Positions 15,011-21,276 of a stretch of 21,276 nt of DNA are shown here, piece after piece; position 1 is the first letter of the stretch, and each line of letters opens with the position of its first letter. The DNA is taken from assembly GCA_030630075.1 (NCBI GenBank), contig DAOVNS010000013.1, forward strand, positions 1-21,276. Direction: 5' to 3'. Source of the stretch: a bacterium. GTDB taxonomy: Bacteria > Dependentiae > Babeliae > Babeliales > UASB340. The position numbers and the translations under genes were made by a program. A model generated the notes under the pieces. It did no database searches. It was given only the letters and a program-made list of their open reading frames with translations, and was not told the DNA's origin.

Positions 15011-15703
15011 TTATTCTACAAAATTTTCTTGTTTTAAAATACCCTCATGTAACCTAAAAATATTTTGCATCCTACCGTAAACAGATTTATCGTGCGAACA
15101 AATTATAAGACCCATACCCCATTCTTTTTGACAATCTAAAAGTAAATCGACAATAGCTTTTGCATTATCCGCATCTAAATCACCCGTTGGTTCATCTGCT
15201 AAAAGAAATGCTGGCTTATTGAAAATTGCACGTAAAATTGCAACTCGTTGTTGCTGCCCACCAGAAAGTTGAGTTGGATAACTATGTGCTTTTTCTAAAA
15301 TTCCAACTTTTTTTAATAATTCATTTGCTCTTTTTTCACATTCATTTTTGTTTTCACCTTTTATCAGCCCCATTAACATTATATTTTCTAAAACTGTTAA
15401 TTCTTTTATTAAATAATGAAATTGAAAAACAAATCCTAAATTAGAATTTAGAAAAATTTCTTTTGCTGCAGGTTTTAATTTAAAAATATCTTCATTATCA
15501 AAAAACACAGAACCTGAAGATGGAACATCTAATCCTCCAAGCAAATGCATTAAAGTAGATTTACCACTACCAGAAACTCCGACAATTGCATTTGATTCTC
15601 CTTTGTTGAAACTAACATTTATTTGATTCAAGACATTTAGTTCTTTTTTTCCAGACCAAAAACTTTTACATAAATTTTTTGCCACAAGTTTTATCATTAT
15701 CAT
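15011..15703 (-). CDS. lolD: ABC transporter ATPase, LolD-like (lipoprotein release)
   Basis: This 230-residue ATPase has all ABC motifs: Walker [10 protein letters not shown] (42-50), Q-loop Gln94, signature LSGGQQQR (146-153), Walker [13 protein letters not shown] (166-177) and an H-loop SHD near 204. The size, the sequence around the Q-loop ([17 protein letters not shown]) and DEPTGDLD place it in the LolD/MacB/FtsE-like group. LolD powers release of lipoproteins from the inner membrane to LolA. AILRA replaces the usual AIARA after the signature. No LolC/E permease is adjacent, so assignment to LolD over a related exporter is a best guess. Two starts are possible: ATG at 15703 or ATG at 15697. 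The second has better spacing (9) from GAGG. Confidence 0.82.
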   Translation of the reverse strand: MIMIKLVAKNLCKSFWSGKKELNVLNQINVSFNKGESNAIVGVSGSGKSTLMHLLGGLDVPSSGSVFFDNEDIFKLKPAAKEIFLNSNLGFVFQFHYLIKELTVLENIMLMGLIKGENKNECEKRANELLKKVGILEKAHSYPTQLSGGQQQRVAILRAIFNKPAFLLADEPTGDLDADNAKAIVDLLLDCQKEWGMGLIICSHDKSVYGRMQNIFRLHEGILKQENFVE

Positions 15704-15791
15704 TTACCTCATATTTTTCAAAACAAAACAATCTCGACCCTCATCCACAAAGCTATTAAATCAATAACGATCAAGATGATTTACAATATCA

Positions 15792-15821
15792 TTGCATTGC
15801 CTATAAATCTTTTCTTATATT
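15792..15821 (+). promoter_or_regulatory. Candidate promoter for lon
   Basis: TTGCAT (15792-15797) and TATATT (15816-15821) are 18 bases apart, 49 bases before the lon start. The match is fair to a housekeeping promoter. No clear heat-shock-type inverted repeat (CIRCE) is seen in the 167-base gap between the divergent lolD and lon genes. Confidence 0.35.
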
Positions 15822-15870
15822 AACAAGTGTAAATAATGCATAGGGGGCCACAAATAGGGGAGGGTGGATC

Positions 15871-18234
15871 ATGGAAAGCTCCAATCGTAAAAAAATTCTA
15901 GAACAAATACCAGAAAACCTACCAGTAATACCTACCATTGACGTAGTAGTATTTCCTAATATGGTTGTGCCATTATTAATTTTAGACGAAAAAATAATTA
16001 ATGGTATAAATCAGGCAATGGAGGGGGCGAAAAAAATTTTATTACTGGCAGCAAAAGAACAACCTGACGGATACGAAGGTCCAATAGGAGTTCAAGACTT
16101 ACATGAAATTGGAACAATCACAACAATAATGAGAGTTATGAATCTTCCTGATGGGGGAATTAAGATTCTAACGCAGGGATTGCACAGAGCAAAAGTTGAA
16201 GAACTTTCATCCGACGACGATTACTTGAGCGCAAAAGTTAACATAATAGAATTTGATTCTAAAGATATTAAAGAAGAAGAAATAGAAGCCAAAATTAAAA
16301 ATATTATTGGTTTAGTTGAAAAGCTAAGCACAACCGGAAAAATTTTTGGCCCAGATTTCCAAGTACTTTTATCACAAATGAATGACTCCGAGAGAATTGC
16401 TGAATTTGTAATTTCTCATTTGAGTTTAGATACAAAACAAGCACAAGAACTTTTAGAACAAACAAGTATTTCGGGATTACTCGATAAAATAGAACTACAT
16501 TTAAATAGTGAAATTGAAATAACTTCAGTTCAAGATGCAATCCAAAACAATACTCGCGATTCAATAAACAAATCTCAACGTGAATACTTTTTAAGAGAAC
16601 AACTAAAAGCAATACAAAAAGAACTCGGTGATGATCTTGAATCTGATATAGAAGATATGAAAAGACAACTCTCGGAACTTCCTTTGAGTGAAGAAGCAAG
16701 AGCTGAAGCAACAAGACAAGTTAGACGTCTAGAAAGAACATCCCCAGACTCAATGGAATCTACTGTTTTAAGAAATCATGTTGAATGGTTACTCGCCCTT
16801 CCATGGGAAAAACTTACAACAGATAATATTGATATAAAAAATGCAAAAGAAATTTTAGACTCAGATCATTTTGGCTTACAAGTTATAAAAGAACGTATCT
16901 TAGATTTTCTTTCAGTAAGAGCAATTAAAAAAGATTGTGATACACCAATCTTATGTCTATCTGGTCCTCCAGGAGTTGGCAAAACATCTCTTGGAAAATC
17001 AATCGCCAAATGTTTAGGAAGAGAATTCTTTAGACTATCTCTTGGCGGCGTACACGATGAATCAGAAATCAGAGGACATAGAAGAACATATGTTGGCGCA
17101 TTACCAGGCAGATTTATTCAAGCATTAAAAACTGTAGGTACTGCTAACCCATTAATAATGATCGACGAAATAGATAAAATTGGATCTTCACAAAGAGGTG
17201 ATCCTTCTGCGGCGCTTCTTGAAGTTTTAGATCCAGAACAAAATCACTCTTTTTATGATAATTACCTAGGAATTCATTTTGATTTATCAAAAGTATTATT
17301 TATAACAACAGCAAATGATCTTTCTAGTATTCCAGGACCATTAAGAGACAGGATGGAGGTTATTCAACTTCCTGGATACACGCACGAAGAAAAAATAGAA
17401 ATCGCAAAAAAACATTTAATTCCTAAAGCTACAATAAAATCCGGCTTAGAAAATAAAGGTTTTGTTGTTAACCCAGAAGTAGTAGGCGAAATGATAATGG
17501 GTTACACAAGAGAAGCTGGAGTTAGAGAAATAGATAGATTTGTATATAAACTTTGTTCTAAATTTGCACGTGCTTTAGTAGAAAACAAAACAGAAACAGA
17601 ATTTACAAAAGAAAATCTACATAAATTTTTAGGACCAAGAAGAGTGCTCGATGAAGACTTTGTTCATAACAACCAAGTTGGTGTAACCAATGGTCTTGCA
17701 TGGACTCCTTACGGCGGAGAAGTTCTACAAGTTGAAGCAGTACTTATGAAAGGAAACGGTAGATTAATTTTAACAGGCCAACTTGGCGATGTTATGAAAG
17801 AATCTGCTCAAGCTGCTGTAACTTATGCAAAAGCTCATGCAAAAACTTTTGGAATAGATGAAGAAATGTTTAAAACTTACGACCTTCACATTCATTTACC
17901 TGCTGGCGCCATTCCAAAGGATGGTCCATCTGCAGGAATCACCCTTCTTTCGTCAGCTTTATCTGCATTTACCAATAGAGAAGTAAATTGTGAATTTGCA
18001 ATGACCGGTGAACTTAATTTACACGGGAACGTACTTCCAATTGGCGGACTTAAAGAAAAACTTCTAGCTGCCAAAAGAAAAGGTCTTAAAAATATTATTA
18101 TTCCAAAATCAAACAGAAACGATTTAACAGAAGAAGACTCAAAACTTTATGATGGATTGAATGTCATCTGGGTTGATGATGTAAAAGATGTTCTTGAAAG
18201 AATTTTACTACCTTTACGTAAATCTCAAGCATAA
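15871..18234 (+). CDS. lon: ATP-dependent protease Lon
   Basis: This is a complete 787-residue LonA protease that degrades damaged and short-lived regulatory proteins in the cytoplasm. The N-terminal substrate-recognition domain spans about residues 16-212 and begins LPVIPTIDVVVFPNMVVPLL. It is followed by the central helical region with SQREYFLREQLKAIQKELG (235-253). The AAA+ domain has Walker A GPPGVGKT (365-372), Walker B LIMIDEID (428-435) and EVLDPEQNHSFYDNYL. The protease domain has the catalytic Ser687 in PKDGPSAG and Lys730 in GGLKEK, 43 residues apart as in E. coli. The start has a purine-rich site, AGGGGAGGG, upstream. It is divergent from lolD, is followed by its own terminator, and appears to be a single-gene unit. 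Confidence 0.98.
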   Translation: MESSNRKKILEQIPENLPVIPTIDVVVFPNMVVPLLILDEKIINGINQAMEGAKKILLLAAKEQPDGYEGPIGVQDLHEIGTITTIMRVMNLPDGGIKILTQGLHRAKVEELSSDDDYLSAKVNIIEFDSKDIKEEEIEAKIKNIIGLVEKLSTTGKIFGPDFQVLLSQMNDSERIAEFVISHLSLDTKQAQELLEQTSISGLLDKIELHLNSEIEITSVQDAIQNNTRDSINKSQREYFLREQLKAIQKELGDDLESDIEDMKRQLSELPLSEEARAEATRQVRRLERTSPDSMESTVLRNHVEWLLALPWEKLTTDNIDIKNAKEILDSDHFGLQVIKERILDFLSVRAIKKDCDTPILCLSGPPGVGKTSLGKSIAKCLGREFFRLSLGGVHDESEIRGHRRTYVGALPGRFIQALKTVGTANPLIMIDEIDKIGSSQRGDPSAALLEVLDPEQNHSFYDNYLGIHFDLSKVLFITTANDLSSIPGPLRDRMEVIQLPGYTHEEKIEIAKKHLIPKATIKSGLENKGFVVNPEVVGEMIMGYTREAGVREIDRFVYKLCSKFARALVENKTETEFTKENLHKFLGPRRVLDEDFVHNNQVGVTNGLAWTPYGGEVLQVEAVLMKGNGRLILTGQLGDVMKESAQAAVTYAKAHAKTFGIDEEMFKTYDLHIHLPAGAIPKDGPSAGITLLSSALSAFTNREVNCEFAMTGELNLHGNVLPIGGLKEKLLAAKRKGLKNIIIPKSNRNDLTEEDSKLYDGLNVIWVDDVKDVLERILLPLRKSQA

Positions 18235-18281
18235 ATACTTCTTAAGTGTAAAGACTTGATAAGAGTAAAAACCCAACATAT

Positions 18282-18317
18282 AAAAAAGGGCCGGTTTTTT
18301 TAAGCCGACCCTTTTTT
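18282..18317 (+). terminator. Intrinsic terminator after lon
   Basis: AAAAAAGGG (18282-18290) pairs with CCCTTTTTT (18309-18317), and an inner CGGTTT/AAGCCG stem lies beyond a single C-A mismatch. The descending arm ends in six T, forming the release tract. It lies 47 bases after the lon stop. Confidence 0.85.
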
Positions 18318-18329
18318 ATTAATCAAACA

Positions 18330-18361
18330 AATTATCCCAATGCGTAAGCGTTAAGATAATT
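18330..18361. other. Imperfect hairpin with GUAA tetraloop, function unknown
   Basis: AATTATC (18330-18336) pairs with GATAATT (18355-18361). After a symmetric CC/AA internal loop, AATGC pairs with GCGTT around a GTAA loop, which as RNA would be a GNRA tetraloop. It follows the lon terminator and precedes the kinase gene by about 100 bases. It has no T-tract, so it does not look like a terminator. It could be a structured leader, a processing site or chance. Confidence 0.35.
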
Positions 18362-18461
18362 CTGAAATATAAATTATTAATTTAATTAAAACTAAAACTT
18401 GTGCTTTTTACCATATATTCACTAAACTGATCAAAAATTTAGACGATTTTAGGGGATAATA

Positions 18462-19586
18462 ATGAAAAAAGTACTAACAATCGGCGGCGCAACACAGGAT
18501 ATATATTTGCACTACGAAGGTGCAGATTGCATGTCCATTACAAAAAAAGATCATATTCAACAATATATGCTCTTTGAATCTGGTGAAAAAATAGAAGTTG
18601 AAGATATTTTGTATCACACAGGCGGTGGTTCAACAAACTCTGCAACGTCCTTTAAAAGAATGGGTTTTGATACAACTTGTTTTTGTAAATTAGGCAAAGA
18701 TTATGCCGCAAATATAGTAATCGAAGAATTAAAAAAAGAAGGTATTAATACAACTCATATAGCAACCTCAGAAAAATATTCCACTGGAACTTCTTTTATA
18801 ATAAATTCCCTAAAAAGAGAACGAACGATTTTTGCATACCGAGGATCAAACGGTTTTTTGCGAAAAGAAGAGATTCCTTTTGATGTCATCAAAAACAGTG
18901 ATCAACTTTATATAACATCGCTTAGCAATGAATCTTCAAAATTATTACCAGAAATTGTTAAAACGGCTCACGAAAAAAATGTAACAGTTGCAATAAATCC
19001 AGGAATTAGCCAACTCGCAAAAGGAACAGACACCCTGCAAGAATCATTAAAATATATAGATACATTTATTTTAAATAGCTCCGAAGCCAAAACATTTATG
19101 TTTGCATTGGTTCAAAATAATAAAGAATATCAAAAGGCATTTGAAGTCGACATTGAAACCAAAGCAAAGGCTTCTGAAAATAAAGAAATAAAAGCTAGCT
19201 TACTAACAAGTCCACTAACACACGAAAACTTTTATTTCAGCACCAAAAAATTCTTTAAAGAAGTTTTAAAAATGGGACCAAAAATAGTTGTAATAACAGA
19301 TGGCGCAAACGGTGTTTATGTTGGAACAAAAGATGAAATATTGTTTCATCCAAGTATTAAAACAGATATTGTTGATACTTTGGGTGCAGGAGATTCTTTT
19401 GGTTCATGTTTTGTTGCAAGTCTTTTAAATGAAAATACTATCTCAGAATCCCTCCAAAATGGAATTTTAAATAGCGCATCCGTTATTGGAAAAATGGGCG
19501 CGAAACCAGGACTATTAACACAAGAACAATTAAAAGAAAAAATTAAAGCAACTAAAAATGATTTAATACAAAAATTTAAATATTAA
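18462..19586 (+). CDS. PfkB/ribokinase-family sugar or nucleoside kinase
   Basis: This 374-residue cytoplasmic kinase of the PfkB family would phosphorylate a sugar or nucleoside hydroxyl using ATP. The N-terminal glycine motif is GGGSTNSA (54-61), preceded by VLTIGGATQDIYLHY. The C-terminal PfkB signature is DTLGAGDSFGSCF (305-317), with Asp311 as the catalytic base in GAGD. VVITDGANGVYV (276-287) is the strand and loop before the nucleotide site. A stretch of roughly 50 residues at about 213-265, between NSSEA and GPKIVVI, is longer than in typical ribokinases. The substrate cannot be assigned. The ATG has AGGGG 6 bases upstream. The next gene starts 13 bases after the stop, so the two form an operon. 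Confidence 0.88.
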   Translation: MKKVLTIGGATQDIYLHYEGADCMSITKKDHIQQYMLFESGEKIEVEDILYHTGGGSTNSATSFKRMGFDTTCFCKLGKDYAANIVIEELKKEGINTTHIATSEKYSTGTSFIINSLKRERTIFAYRGSNGFLRKEEIPFDVIKNSDQLYITSLSNESSKLLPEIVKTAHEKNVTVAINPGISQLAKGTDTLQESLKYIDTFILNSSEAKTFMFALVQNNKEYQKAFEVDIETKAKASENKEIKASLLTSPLTHENFYFSTKKFFKEVLKMGPKIVVITDGANGVYVGTKDEILFHPSIKTDIVDTLGAGDSFGSCFVASLLNENTISESLQNGILNSASVIGKMGAKPGLLTQEQLKEKIKATKNDLIQKFKY

Positions 19587-19599
19587 GGAATAAATTTTT

Positions 19600-20607
19600 G
19601 TGAAACTTTTATATATAGAAATAAACAATACTTCGCTAATTTTACATATAATAAAAGAAAAAAAAGATTCCTATTTAATTCAAAATTCACAATTAACCAA
19701 TTTAGATAATTTAGAATTTAAAGATGGAATAATTTACAATCCATCAAAAATATCATCGATCGTTAAAGAATTCTTAAAAACAAATAAATTTAAAAATGCA
19801 AAAGCAATAATCTGCATTCCAGATATTGAAAATAATCAGGAGACAAAACAAAAATTAATATTATTACAAAACGCACTATGTTTTAGTAACGCAGGGCTAG
19901 AAATAAAAAAAATAATAAGCAAACCGATTTTTGAGAACAAAGAAAACTCTGATACTTGTAAAACAAGTCAAGTAAAAAGCCAACAAAACTTATATTCACA
20001 TTTTATCAGCAAAAACAAACATCCAGGAATATGGATCTTTTGTTCTTTAGTCTTTTTTGTATTAATTTTTCATGCAACATTTAATTTAAGCACCACTCAA
20101 AGAACACAAATCAATCGAATTGAATCAAAAAACAACCTTATATCAAAAACAAATTTAGATTTAACAAAAGAACTAAGTTCTTTAAATGATCTAAAAAATA
20201 CAAATAATGAATTTATAAACAGAATAGAAAAATTAAAAAACTTTAAAAATGCAAAAAACAACATAAGCAACTTATTAATACACACAGCATTTAGCATGCC
20301 AAAACAGAGTTTTCTAACAAAGCTTTCGATCAAAAAAGATGTAATCTTAAAAGAATCAAACTTAAAATCAAAAGAACAAAACAACCAAGAAAAAATAAAT
20401 AATATTTGTTTAAATTTAGCGGGCGTGACAACAAGCCAAGAAACAATTACACAAATTTGTAATAAATTAAAAACATCAAGTTTTATCCAATCGGTAAAAC
20501 CAATAAATTTAAAAAAACTAAAAATTAAAAAATCAGCGACTAATCAACCCAAAGAATTTGCATTTGAAGTATCAGCCATAGTAAAAAAAGCAACAAAAAC
20601 AATATAA
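19600..20607 (+). CDS. GspL/PilM-PilN-like assembly-platform protein
   Basis: This is a 335-residue bitopic membrane protein. Residues 1-110 resemble the first part of the actin-like PilM/GspL cytoplasmic domain: a strand MKLLYIEINNTSLILHII, then DGIIYNPSKISSIVKEFLK and AKAIICIPD. The rest of that fold is missing, since GspL or PilM would need about 240-350 residues. One membrane helix follows (about 144-160), then a coiled coil (165-218) and a PilN-like periplasmic part. The latter has LTKLSIKKD (239-247), LNLAGVTTSQETITQICNKL (271-290) and FIQSVKPINL (295-304). Such a protein would anchor the secretion ATPase to the pseudopilus platform. The start is GTG, with AAGGA upstream. The homology is inferred from pattern, not from a search. 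Confidence 0.6.
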   Translation: MKLLYIEINNTSLILHIIKEKKDSYLIQNSQLTNLDNLEFKDGIIYNPSKISSIVKEFLKTNKFKNAKAIICIPDIENNQETKQKLILLQNALCFSNAGLEIKKIISKPIFENKENSDTCKTSQVKSQQNLYSHFISKNKHPGIWIFCSLVFFVLIFHATFNLSTTQRTQINRIESKNNLISKTNLDLTKELSSLNDLKNTNNEFINRIEKLKNFKNAKNNISNLLIHTAFSMPKQSFLTKLSIKKDVILKESNLKSKEQNNQEKINNICLNLAGVTTSQETITQICNKLKTSSFIQSVKPINLKKLKIKKSATNQPKEFAFEVSAIVKKATKTI

Positions 20608-20766
20608 AACACTCTATCTGAAAACTTTTCAAAAAACAGAGCTTTTCCGGCGCCATAAGGTTCTTTTGCTATTTGCCCAACATTATTTTTTCTGTTAAAG
20701 TCAATTATGTGCAAATGGTCATTGAATTAGGAATATAATATCTTTTTCTATTAATCCCCTAGTTTT

Positions 20767-20854
20767 TATAATATTTGTATAATGTTTTTATATGTTTAAC
20801 CCCATAAAATTGGCATATTCATAAAATATGCTAAAGTTCGTAAGGAAATTCTTA
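20767..20854 (+). promoter_or_regulatory. Promoter and leader region of the ribosomal protein S1 gene
   Basis: The 247-base gap before rpsA holds two TATAAT hexamers (20767-20772 and 20778-20783) without convincing -35 boxes. A 7-base-pair hairpin follows (GCATATT 20813-20819 with AATATGC 20825-20831), 10 bases before the ribosome binding site AAGGA (20842-20846). S1 genes are often autoregulated at translation in other bacteria, so the hairpin is a candidate leader structure, but this is inference. Confidence 0.35.
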
Positions 20855-21276
20855 ATGCAAAAAAAATCCGAGAACACTTCCACATTGAGTTCTGAAAAGC
20901 CGAAATTTAATATTTCTCCTATTCTTAATACAGAGCTTATCGAAGATGAATTCGAACTTAACGATGAACAAAAATCAGAATTAACCAGCTTTTATCAAGA
21001 TGTTTTAGACAAGTTCCAAATAGGAAAAACCGTAAAAGGTAAAATTACATCTAAAGAAAATAACGGCATGATAGTCAGCATTGGATATAAATCTGATGGA
21101 CTTATTCCTAATTATGAATTTTCAGACATCGAACTTAAAAAGTTTAATTCTGGCGACGAAATAGAAGTTATTCTAGATAGAATCGAAGATGAATACGGAA
21201 ACGTTGTTCTTTCTTATCAAAAAGCAAAATCCATTAAAGCTTGGGAAAAAATTGCAAAACTTGCTGAAAGCGATGA
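20855..21276 (+). CDS. rpsA: 30S ribosomal protein S1, N-terminal part (3' partial)
   Basis: The first 140 residues are present and the gene runs off the window. After a 50-residue acidic and polar N-terminus, the first S1 (OB-fold) domain reads FQIGKTVKGKITSKENNGM, then IVSIGYKSDGLIPNYEFSD. The next repeat linker follows: VVLSYQKAKSIKAWEKI. Both are typical of S1, which binds mRNA and helps ribosomes start translation on leaders with weak Shine-Dalgarno sites. The ATG at 20855 is chosen because AAGGA lies 8 bases upstream. An in-frame ATG at 20828 inside the leader hairpin would add nine residues but has no ribosome binding site. The number of S1 repeats cannot be judged. Confidence 0.93.
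   Translation, partial: MQKKSENTSTLSSEKPKFNISPILNTELIEDEFELNDEQKSELTSFYQDVLDKFQIGKTVKGKITSKENNGMIVSIGYKSDGLIPNYEFSDIELKKFNSGDEIEVILDRIEDEYGNVVLSYQKAKSIKAWEKIAKLAESD

Noticed and set aside
16304..16714. 136-codon open frame on the minus strand inside lon
   Set aside because: It is fully antisense to the conserved Lon coding sequence, with low-complexity Leu/Val/Phe composition that follows from the lon codons, and has no ribosome binding site of note.
20608..20660. Possible terminator after the GspL/PilN-like gene
   Set aside because: CTCT/AGAG and GAAAAC-TTTTC pairings can be drawn, but the stems are short and AT-rich and the T-tract is weak. I could not support a terminator call.

Overview
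The window is about 21 kb of AT-rich DNA whose proteins are rich in Lys, Asn and Ile. It comes from a bacterium with an outer membrane. The evidence is a type II secretion (T2SS)/type IV pilus-like pseudopilin operon, an MCE (MlaD-type) lipid-transport protein, a LolD-type ABC ATPase, the lipid II flippase MurJ, an outer-membrane beta-barrel candidate and several proteins with signal peptides. The gene mix, base composition and style of the hypothetical secreted proteins resemble Candidatus Dependentiae (TM6/Babeliae) host-associated bacteria. That assignment is an inference from recognition, not something the sequence proves. I see no tRNA or rRNA genes, CRISPR arrays, insertion sequences or phage genes, and no stretch longer than 300 bases without a gene.

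Layout. (1) 1-684, plus: the end of a probable aminoacyl-tRNA synthetase (valyl type is the best guess), then ybeY. (2) 857-1066, plus: a small, very acidic orphan protein, ended by a strong hairpin terminator (1106-1134) shared with the convergent operon. (3) 7641 down to 1159, minus: one tightly packed operon, gspF-gspG-gspH-gspI-gspJ-gspK followed by an MCE/MlaD gene. Gene junctions overlap by 1 base, abut, or are at most 28 bases apart. (4) 7758-8906, plus: a divergently transcribed secreted protein of unknown function with a near-perfect ribosome binding site. (5) 15703 down to 9133, minus: lolD, murJ, a 967-residue exported protein and a 425-residue candidate outer-membrane barrel, all envelope-related. 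(6) 15871-18234, plus: lon, with its own terminator. (7) 18462-20607, plus: a PfkB-family kinase and a membrane protein resembling a shortened PilM/GspL cytoplasmic part fused to a PilN-like periplasmic part. (8) From 20855 off the end, plus: the start of ribosomal protein S1.

How the genes fit together: most of the window concerns building or working the cell envelope. The gspF-K operon supplies the inner-membrane platform protein and all five pseudopilins of a T2SS-like machine. The GspL/PilN-like protein 12 kb away is a candidate for the missing assembly-platform subunit. The secretin, the ATPase and the prepilin peptidase are not in this window. The MCE protein, LolD and the beta-barrel candidate would act at the outer membrane. 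The 382- and 967-residue exported proteins are candidate secreted or surface products. Most notable are the MCE gene inside the pseudopilin operon, Ala rather than Gly before the prepilin cleavage site in four of five pseudopilins, and the apparent PilM-PilN fusion.
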